NCBI GenBank assembly: GCA_033239525.1
Contig: BSYO01000009.1
Coordinates: 20,791,299-20,855,298, forward strand
Direction of reading: 5' to 3'
DNA from: Nepenthes gracilis
Taxonomy: Eukaryota > Streptophyta > Magnoliopsida > Caryophyllales > Nepenthaceae
DNA: 64,000 bases
Below, piece by piece: positions 56,920 through 64,000 of this stretch. Position numbers and translations under genes: made by a program. Within the stretch, counting starts at the first letter, position 1; every line of letters begins with the position of its first letter. The notes beneath the pieces are model-generated. The model was given only the letters and a program-made list of their open reading frames with translations. It searched no databases and had not been told where the DNA came from.

Positions 56920-59718
56920 CTAATTCACCTTGGAATTAGTGGGCCAAGCTTTCTGGAGAACGGGAGAATAATTGAGGCGGTAGCTAATTAGTGAAGGTCC
57001 AAACGTTCTGAACTTCCCGGAACTGCTGAAGGCAGTTTCTGCGTCTGCCCATCTCTTGAACACCACTTTGGCGCGTTTGCTTTTCTTCAGCACTTCAGTC
57101 TCTGCTTCCAGTAAAGAGCCATATCGGTTGAATATTTTATTTAGCTCGGGTTCTGAAGGAATACAATCTGAATCTGAAAAGTTCAGAATCAAAGCAGCTG
57201 GAGATAAATCATCTGTCTTCTCACTGAATTGGCCCATCTCCATCTTCTCACAGTTAGATACAGCCCTCTCTTTCTCATAGGCAAGGAAAGCTTGTTCTTC
57301 GGGGACACTGATGATCCTGTCAGTCCAGTAAGAATCTTCAATACCTTCAAATTCAGATGTTGCAGAAACTTCAGATTTCAATGCTTTTTTCTTAGAATTC
57401 TGACCAAAAGTATTCTCTTCAGGATTTTCATTAAATTCTGAAAGGGACGAGCTTGGTATTTTCTTAGAATTGCCAGCAGAAACATTTTTAACAGACTCTT
57501 CAAGCTCCTGTGAAGCCTCATTGTCGTGGACAACTGAGTTCCTGAAAATAGAAAAGGAAGAGACCATGGAACTCAGGAAACTGTACCCTCTAAGAGAATC
57601 TCTAGCAGCCAACCGGAGCTGTGAAAGCATTTCATCGGGAGCCGAGTATTCTACAGACAGAACTGTTCTTTTTCTTTTTGAAAGCTTAGCAGTGTGTTCA
57701 GTAGCACTAGTTTTTTCACTAGATAACACATTGTCATGCTTCGTTTGAGATGGAAAACTCACCCGGTTAGCAACTTTGCGAATTCTTTCTCCAATTTCCA
57801 AAGATTTATTTGCATCTCTTGACATTACATCAGTTGCCCCTTGCCCAGAAATTCCACCTTTTATCTGTGATACATTATATAATGAGTCAACTGCCTTAAG
57901 TTTCTTACGAGAAGGACCTGCTTTTCCTTTTGTCTCCTTTCCATTCTCTAGATGTGAGCCCTGCTTAGCCATCAAATCAGCTAAACGTTTCTCTTTTCTA
58001 CCTGGGAGATGACTATCACCCGTGATGTGCGTTTTCTTCTGGGGCAAGATATCATGTTCTGTATTGGTACCTTCGCCAGAGGAAATTTTCCAACCATTCT
58101 TCGAAGTAGGAGTCCCATCTTCCATCACTTCAATAATTCCCCCTACCTCCCCAAGGAGTGAAGCAGACACACCATTGTTCAACACTTCATCTGACACTTC
58201 AAATTCTGTCAAACCATGATAACCTTTCCACCTATAGAAGGCTGAGAGTTGAGCACGAATCGTTACAAGTTCAAGCCTCTCAACTTCAACACATGGGGAT
58301 TGTGCCAATTCTCTGACAGAATGAACAAGTTTCACAGTTTCAAAAGACAATGCAGAAAACAACCTGTCCCCACCTTGTCTGACACTTGATTGTTCCCGAA
58401 TCCCAGCATTCACAACAACTTGAGTTTTTATCTTGTCATAAAAGTCCTCAGCAATGCAATGGCAGGATAGCGCAAAGCCCACACGCCTAGAGGCCTCTTC
58501 CAAAGCACAATTTACAGCATGCTGAAAAGCTTCCATATTGCTCTGCTTCTCCATCAGTGAGAAATGTGGCCAAAATGGTTTCAACTTTATCTCTTCATTC
58601 CAGGCAAATGTTTGATCCCCGAAATATGCTACCAAATAACTGTTTGGCCTAAAATATTTTTTTGCACTTTCTGATGCATCCCAAGGCCCAAATATCTGAC
58701 CTGGCCACCATGGATGGCCCCTCACCTTACCCCAAACTAAATCAGAAACACCAAAGCAGCCTTCCTCTCTGTCTTTCCTCTTTCTATCTCTAAGAGCTTC
58801 AATGCCAGTCTCATGTTTCTGAATTAATTTATCAGATTTTTCATCTGCATTGACATCGCAATTCACATTAACTGCAGTGCAATCAGAAAGGGAGAAACCC
58901 TGATGACCCTCAGACTGATAGTTCCCATACATTTTGATGCATGAATTCAAATCAACAACTAGATGTAAAGCCTGGGGATGCACAATCCCTTCTCTGGTCG
59001 AACTAACCCCTGCAGTCTCACCATTACTTATTTTGGTCTGTAATAAACCTTCTCCGGCCTGATTTTCTAGGTCACTTGAATTGTTACCTTTGAAAATGTC
59101 ATGATGCAAATGTTTCTCTATACGTGGAAATAAATCACTATTAGTGACTGCCTTCATGCCCCAATTGGAACCGTCAACTTTGGATAGAGTTTGAATTATT
59201 TCCCACAAAGACGGATCCAAACTGGCAAAACCAGAATCGACTCTACTAACTACCTTCTCAACATCCAATGAATCAGAGCCAAGATTGACACCATCTATCC
59301 TACAACCAGGCCTTTCAGACGCTTCCTCAATTCCCTCGTAGCCGTGACCATCAAAACCCTTCCCTCCACCACCTTCGATGTCTCCAACCCCTCCTATTCC
59401 TCTGCCGTTGTCCAAATGCTCACCGTCAGCATTCACCTCCACATTCACAAATTCCTCCTCCCTTCTTATCCCTGACTCACCAAACCTACTACCTACAGCC
59501 TCGCGGCTCAAATTCTCATCTAAACAACCACCACCAGACTCCGTCAATTCTCCAGACCCCCAAACATTATCCATCGAAGAAATGTGGCCTCCAGATGGCT
59601 TAGCTAGGGTTTCGTCCACAGAATCATCGAAGTTTGCAGTTGATTCAGTGACATCAACCGCATTCATACCACCGCCCTCGCCGGGATGTACGTTCAGATC
59701 GCCAGCGTTCCCCAACAT
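56920..59718 (-). CDS. PWWP-domain chromatin protein (PDP family)
   Basis: One coding exon of 932 residues on the minus strand. An acidic, glycine-rich N-terminus precedes a short basic patch (DRKRKDREE, possible nuclear signal) and a PWWP domain around 322-415 (VSDLVWGKVRGHPWWPGQIF, then YLVAYFGDQTFAW and LKPFWPHF). PWWP domains read methylated histones; plant PDPs act with FVE and MSI proteins and PRC2 in flowering-time silencing. Further conserved parts are KRKRTVLSVEYSAPDEMLSQ and an RRM-like end (LILNFSDSD..., RAKVVFKRWADAETAF, SLISYRLNYSP). Start choice: a 179-bp leader intron runs from 59907 to 59729; no AG occurs in it before the TTAG end, so the upstream ATG at 59736 lies inside the intron and the ATG at 59718 is the likely start. 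Confidence 0.9.
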   Translation of the reverse strand: MLGNAGDLNVHPGEGGGMNAVDVTESTANFDDSVDETLAKPSGGHISSMDNVWGSGELTESGGGCLDENLSREAVGSRFGESGIRREEEFVNVEVNADGEHLDNGRGIGGVGDIEGGGGKGFDGHGYEGIEEASERPGCRIDGVNLGSDSLDVEKVVSRVDSGFASLDPSLWEIIQTLSKVDGSNWGMKAVTNSDLFPRIEKHLHHDIFKGNNSSDLENQAGEGLLQTKISNGETAGVSSTREGIVHPQALHLVVDLNSCIKMYGNYQSEGHQGFSLSDCTAVNVNCDVNADEKSDKLIQKHETGIEALRDRKRKDREEGCFGVSDLVWGKVRGHPWWPGQIFGPWDASESAKKYFRPNSYLVAYFGDQTFAWNEEIKLKPFWPHFSLMEKQSNMEAFQHAVNCALEEASRRVGFALSCHCIAEDFYDKIKTQVVVNAGIREQSSVRQGGDRLFSALSFETVKLVHSVRELAQSPCVEVERLELVTIRAQLSAFYRWKGYHGLTEFEVSDEVLNNGVSASLLGEVGGIIEVMEDGTPTSKNGWKISSGEGTNTEHDILPQKKTHITGDSHLPGRKEKRLADLMAKQGSHLENGKETKGKAGPSRKKLKAVDSLYNVSQIKGGISGQGATDVMSRDANKSLEIGERIRKVANRVSFPSQTKHDNVLSSEKTSATEHTAKLSKRKRTVLSVEYSAPDEMLSQLRLAARDSLRGYSFLSSMVSSFSIFRNSVVHDNEASQELEESVKNVSAGNSKKIPSSSLSEFNENPEENTFGQNSKKKALKSEVSATSEFEGIEDSYWTDRIISVPEEQAFLAYEKERAVSNCEKMEMGQFSEKTDDLSPAALILNFSDSDCIPSEPELNKIFNRYGSLLEAETEVLKKSKRAKVVFKRWADAETAFSSSGKFRTFGPSLISYRLNYSPVLQKAWPTNSKVN

Positions 59719-59728
59719 CACAAACACC

Positions 59729-59907
59729 CTAACCATTTAATAATTTCAATTTATGTCGGTTGCAGCGGAGAGATAATCGAAAACAGCATAATAGTTAACA
59801 TGCACGAAATACGTCGCAAAAAGACAGCGATATAGAAAGAAAAAGATAGATGGGAATAAATATAAATATAGAGAGAGAGGGGGAGGGAAAGAGAGAGAGA
59901 GAGGTAC
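59729..59907 (-). other. Leader intron of the PWWP gene
   Basis: Donor GAG|gtacct, a long pyrimidine-rich body (including a (CT)n run) and the first AG of the sequence at TTAG|GGTG. It removes the in-frame ATG at 59736. Confidence 0.65.
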
Positions 59908-60086
59908 CTCGCCGTTGCCTGTAGAATGACTGGCTTCAAGCTTGATGAAAGAGGAGCTAGTATTCGTTAGGGATCAGAAATTGCTCACCAGGGGGAGGGG
60001 AGAGAGAAAGAGTTCTAATTCAAATGATGCGTTTGCAGGAGGCGGAGAAGACGAAATTAGTTTCGGGTCAGGTGATTGAGGCGTAC

Positions 60087-60094
60087 CACGTGTC
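60087..60094 (-). promoter_or_regulatory. ABRE/G-box upstream of the PWWP gene
   Basis: On the minus strand GACACGTGGT contains the ACGT core with ABRE-type flanks. About 370 bp before the start codon; bZIP or bHLH binding is possible but unproven. Confidence 0.4.
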
Positions 60095-60129
60095 AGCGGC
60101 TCTCTACGTATGGCATGGCATGTGGAAAA

Positions 60130-60791
60130 CCGATGACTGTATGCAAACATAAGCTAATACTCGGTTAAATATATATATATAATATATAATTACGGATTAA
60201 TAAAACAGATGCAAAAAATATAATATTATTATTGTGTGTAAATTTTGAAATATCTAATTTTTTATAAATATATTCAAAAATATGATAAGTTATTAACTGT
60301 TCGACATACACAAATAAGTAAAAATAGATAAGATATACAAATAATGTATAAATTTTAAAAAAATATATAAAAATAAATCGATAAATATGAAACTCAAAAA
60401 TCGTATAAAAAATAAATAAAACCTAAAATATTAATTATTAGTGACTCACAGACCAACTATATCAAATGATAATTATAATATTAAACTATATATATTCTCA
60501 GTAGCTCAAACATGATATATTATTATTCAATATTTATAGGCAAGTTGACTATATTTATAACCTATAGAAGAGATCGAATGTAATTTTTTATTACTATGGA
60601 TGATAGGTTCGATTTTTAAATTATATACAGTATATTAAGATGTAAATTATCATTTTTCTTGTAATGAATTTTATTTAATCAAAATGACAAAATCCTACAT
60701 TGTATAACCAATATGTAAAACTTTTTTAAATCAAGAAAAAAGTAATTTTTTTTTTTTTCATATTATAAAATAGAGTTTTTATTAATTATTT
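60130..60791. other. AT-rich intergenic DNA
   Basis: A/T-rich with no coding signal; ends where the gypsy LTR begins. Confidence 0.5.
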
Positions 60792-61367
60792 TGTTGCGTT
60801 TCGATCCGACCGCCGTACAAGGCTTGCGTGCACTTACGTCAAGTGGACGGGACCGATTGCAACATAAAAGAGTGAGATCGTGGGCGAGTGAAAGGTGCGA
60901 GAGGGACGAGGTCAGATTTTTACGTGGAAACCCCCTTGAAAATGGGGAAACCACGGCGAGGCTGGAAGCGCAGGATTCTTCACTATTTTGTTGTTGAGTA
61001 CAAGAATTCTAAGTTCAAAGTACAGGGAAAATGCTTTGTTCCTCTCTTTTGGCTCTTTCACTTGCTTGGGAGGCTTGGGTGCGCATTTATAGGAGAAGGT
61101 GAAGAAACCACGCCGCGTGTTAGGTGATGACAACGAGGTGACATGGCGTATCAAACACAAGCGCGTGTGGCGGGATTTACTCCTCGAGAAGGTAAAGCAG
61201 TGAGTTAGCACTCTCGGATAATGGAACAGTCCTCGTCCTTTCTCCGCTCAGCTGGGGTGTTACGCGTGCAGTCCGCGTATTTTAAAGGAATCTATAATAT
61301 AATTACGCGTGAGCCTCTCGGATCCAAACGCCGTCGTTCTCCACACTAAAACGGGTAACGGATCCCA
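60792..61367 (-). repeat. 3' LTR of the gypsy element (576 bp)
   Basis: On the minus strand it starts TGGGATCCGTTACCCG just after a purine tract and ends AACGCAACA, with TG...CA ends. A CTATAAAT box at 61092-61085 (minus) supports the orientation. Confidence 0.6.
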
Positions 61368-61368
61368 A

Positions 61369-61385
61369 TACTAGCCCCCCATGCC
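61369..61385 (-). other. Polypurine tract
   Basis: On the minus strand ggcatggggggctagtat directly precedes the LTR start: the primer for plus-strand synthesis. Confidence 0.5.
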
Positions 61386-62997
61386 AAAAAAGTCTCGATG
61401 GCATGTCTCTTTAGCTCCACCAAGATGGGATCGTGGTGAGATATTGTGTGGATTTAGTCAGGGGCAACCAATGTTCTCGGAATCGTGGCTAACCAAAGTT
61501 ACTTGGGTGTGGCCGAGGACATTTGTAAATAAACGCCCGAGGACATCGTTTCAAGAAATGATGATCGGGATTTATTAGCGTGGCAATGATGGCGCCTTTT
61601 GTGAGAAAACACTTGATCATTCTATCTCCTTTCCTCATTCGACATTTCCCTCTCGAGTTTTGCTTACCACCTTTCATGGCTCCCGAGTATTGCTTCATCG
61701 TTGTTCTTAGGAGAAACGAGATAGACGCCATTCCTAGCTCCATGGTGATGGCTGTCCCAGGCCCACCGAAAGGGCACGAGATCCTCCCGGTGGCTTATTA
61801 CGAGGTCCACCTCAAATAATTATAAATTTGGTTTCTCTTTGTGTGTTTCTTTGTCATAGCGCGCAAATCGTTAAGATCATGTTTAGATTTACACACACCC
61901 GAGTGGGTCAAAATGGGAAAATTCCACCAAAAGGTCGATACAAAGGACTGGCGCATTCCCAATGAATGGGGATGAAATTGTTTCCGATCCCTCAAAGAAG
62001 GAGAGGGATAGAGCTTCTTGAGTTGATAACGGCCAAAATGAAAAAAGCTTTAAATACCCGAGAAAAGTGGTCACCTCCTCCCGAGGGCACTTTGCTTCTC
62101 TCGCGTCCCTCGGGAAGAAAAGGAAGAAGTTGAAGAAATTATCGAGGACAACAGCCAAAGCCTTGGCTATATCTCGGTGAGAGCTCAAAGCCCCCGGCCA
62201 AGAGCTCAAGAAACTCGATTAAGCCTATCGCTCCTTTTCAAGAGGCCGAAGACGCAAGCCGCCACTCCCGACGTTGTCTCCACGACAAAGGGATATCGTG
62301 GAGGTCTTAATGATGAATCAGTTCTGGGGTGAGGTCTCGGGTTTTACCGACAATTCGCCCGAGGCCATTAATGCGAGAGCGCCTGTGTCAAGGAGAAGCG
62401 GGTTGACACCAATGAGGGGGACGGTTTTTATTGATAAGTTCCTGTCTTTGGCGCCCTTTCATCGAGATAAGTTCTGTGGCGCCCGCCCGTGATTCTCATG
62501 TGCCCGAGTCCAGTGGGAATTACGGCAACTCCCTGTTACAAAGGTACTTTCGTTTTTCTCAAGCACCGGGCCTACCTTTTTCATTCCTTGTGCTTAAAGG
62601 ACATTTCCGGCAGGATATGTCGTGATTGGGAGGTTGTCGTGGCTTCTCCCAAATAGAGGCCTTGAGGTCCGCTCTCAAGCGCAAATGGTTGAAGCGGGGA
62701 AAGATAGCCTCTGGAGGATACTGTGAAACTCCAACGGACCTTTTAAGGTATTTCAGACAGGCCTGTTACTTAGAGAGGATTGATTTGTGGAGAATTGGGA
62801 GTATCGGTTTATCCAAATGACCCACGGAATGCTAATGCCTTATCGGTGGTAGATGACTTATTTTTCTCCTCAGGGCCGCCTGAAACGCCCCCTCCAGGGC
62901 CTTCGGGATCACTTGTCTCGGCGGGGACCTCGAGGTCCTGGAACAGCCTCGGCTTGACCCTCCTCAACCAGGAGATGAAGCCCCTGACTCTTTAGAT
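61381..62997 (+). pseudogene. Possible antisense extra ORF (aORF) of the gypsy element
   Basis: Less AT-rich than its surroundings, with several adjoining open stretches on the + strand (61381-61578, 61580-61819, 62274-62492, 62626-62995) in different frames, ending with a proline-rich tail (SSGPPETPPPGPSGSLVSAG). This looks like one decayed coding region, opposite in sense to the element. I recognise no domain in it. Antisense ORFs between pol and the 3' LTR are a feature of several Tat elements; that it belongs to this class is inference. Confidence 0.4.
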
Positions 62998-63173
62998 TAG
63001 ATCTCTTCTTTTTTTTTTTTTTTTTTTTTTTTATGAACATGTATATTTTTTTTTTTTTTTGACGAAATAAGATAGAAATTTTTGGCAATGCTCTGCCTGT
63101 GCATCTTTAAAATTAAGTGACGTTTGCGTGAAACCAAAATGCTATGTCTCTCGAATTTTTCTTTAGTTTTGAC

Positions 63174-63358
63174 TTTCGGGCCGCTCGGATGAAACCGAAG
63201 TTCTTATTTCGACCTCTTGGGCCGCTCGGACGAACCGAGTTTTTATTTTAATCAAAGTTTTTATGACAAAATTTCGACCTCTACAACCGAGTTTTTATTT
63301 CGACCTCTGGCCGCCTCGGACGAACCGAAGTAGTTTTTATTTCGACCTCTAGGGCCGC
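63174..63358. repeat. Short tandem repeats in the gypsy 3'UTR
   Basis: About five units with the pattern tttcgacctct.gggccgctcggacgaaccgaagtttttat, variable in length (about 25-50 bp). Such arrays in the 3'UTR are typical of Tat-type elements and can seed satellite DNA. Confidence 0.75.
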
Positions 63359-63429
63359 AATATGTAAAACCTTTTTAAATGCACCAAAGAACTTTTATAT
63401 AAAGCACTTGCAATGTTTTTTTTCCCGAT

Positions 63430-64000
63430 TACATCCACGGCGCCCTTTCACGGCGCGACGGAACTTTAGTATCGAGGTGCATAGCGTTCCATGTCCGGGG
63501 ATTAGCCTACCCTCCCGGCCTGAGCTTGTATGCTCCATCTCTTCGCCGAGACCAGAAAGGTCCCTCCCAATTGGAGAAATTTGTCGGCATTCTTCCCTGG
63601 CCGCCTCAATGCTTTCAACACCAAAAACCTCAAATATGCCTTTACCTTTTGTTGTAATAACGGCCACCACGCCGCTGATATGTTCGTGCTTTCGATCGCG
63701 GGCCTCCTCGAGTAAGTCAAGGTGCTCACGGAATAGTTTGGGAGGCCCAAATAATCAACCCCATAACAAAGGCTAAAGGGTGTCTCCTTCGCCGATTCCC
63801 CGGAGTAGTTCTATAGGACCCAGAGGATGTAGGGAGCTCATATCGATTCGTCTCTTAAGCCCGTGCGGGATAGTCCGATTGTGACCTAAAGCAGTAAAAC
63901 TGGAGAACCGCTTCCCGTGAATCAAGGCGTCCGGTATCGGTGATGACTTTTCTGGACTATGTCAGAAATGCCTCAACCCACTTTGTAAAGTAGTTTAAAT
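63430..64000 (-). pseudogene. gypsy integrase and polyprotein C-terminus remnant
   Basis: Minus-strand frames contain NYFTKWVEAFLT (start of the integrase core), APYILWVL and SGESAKETPFSLCYG (core end), then NWEGPF, GAYKL and PRTWNAMHL (C-terminal region typical of plant gypsy pol). Stops and frame changes separate these pieces. The order and spacing fit one decayed integrase, truncated internally (about 100 bp lies between the first and second motif), continuing past the window. Confidence 0.75.

Larger units (their letters stand above)
60792..64000 (-). mobile_element. 3' part of a Ty3/gypsy element, Tat-like, cut by window end
   Basis: Minus-strand order: integrase remnant and polyprotein end (64000 to about 63430), short tandem repeats (63358-63174), T-rich tracts and a region with coding-like sequence on the opposite strand (62997-61381), polypurine tract (61385-61369) and 3' LTR (61367-60792). 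The same order (pol, hypervariable 3'UTR with tandem repeats, antisense extra ORF, LTR) is known for elements of the Tat lineage. Frames are broken, so the copy is inactive. gag, protease and reverse transcriptase would lie beyond the window. Confidence 0.65.

Noticed and set aside
56920..59718. + strand ORFs of 60-120 residues at 57056-59740
   Set aside because: Antisense shadows of the PWWP coding exon.
59719..59736. Upstream ATG of the PWWP frame as the start
   Set aside because: It lies within a well-supported leader intron; the first AG after the donor is downstream of it.
1..64000. CRISPR arrays, operons, bacterial insertion sequences, tRNA or rRNA genes
   Set aside because: None seen. 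The DNA is plant nuclear; repeats have the structure of LTR retroelements and local duplications.

Overview
The window is nuclear DNA of a flowering plant, probably a eudicot. It has AT-rich intergenic DNA, GT-AG introns, plant-only gene families and decayed plant LTR retrotransposons. I cannot name the species. Exon boundaries were worked out by hand from splice signals, reading phase and family knowledge; no search was run.

Seven protein genes are supported. On the + strand: IRX9-type GT43 xylan synthase component (1401-4504, 3 exons); an IQ-domain (IQD) calmodulin-binding protein (9601-17579, 5 coding exons, with a 1-nt frameshift in exon 2); TIM14/PAM18 mitochondrial import co-chaperone (22132-29144, 3 exons, the first coding exon being just ATG); an ICR/RIP ROP-effector coiled-coil protein (35486-39369, 3 exons); and ferredoxin-nitrite reductase (43885-46821, 4 exons). 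On the - strand: TIC20-I plastid import channel (48191-49309, plus an upstream 5'UTR exon) and a PWWP-domain chromatin protein (56920-59718, one coding exon). They are unrelated housekeeping, wall, signalling and nitrogen genes, not a cluster or pathway.

Between them lies repeat DNA. 4.5-8.6 kb: twin LTR-like copies, a duplicated AT-rich segment and a solo LTR with a perfect 5-bp target duplication. 12.4-15.2 kb (IQD intron 3): a deleted Ty1/copia element. 18.1-21.5 kb: a second, mosaic LTR of that family and short direct duplications. 28.3-32.1 kb: a 1.6-kb duplication carrying a broken copy of the last TIM14 exon. 40.4 kb: a plastid-derived atpH fragment. 51.9-53.9 kb: a diverged tandem repeat hit by a third LTR of the copia family. 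60.8-64 kb: the 3' half of a minus-strand Ty3/gypsy element resembling the Tat lineage, running off the window.

Regulatory signals that fit the genes: a nitrate-responsive element 123 bp before the NiR start; four secondary-wall MYB elements before IRX9; telo-boxes at the inferred 5' ends of both organelle-import genes. I found no CRISPR array, no tRNA or rRNA gene and no wholly new system. The strongest oddities are the broken IQD frame, the TIM14 exon copy lacking HPD, the solo LTR whose pre-insertion site survives in a nearby duplicate, and the antisense-plus-tandem-repeat tail of the gypsy element.
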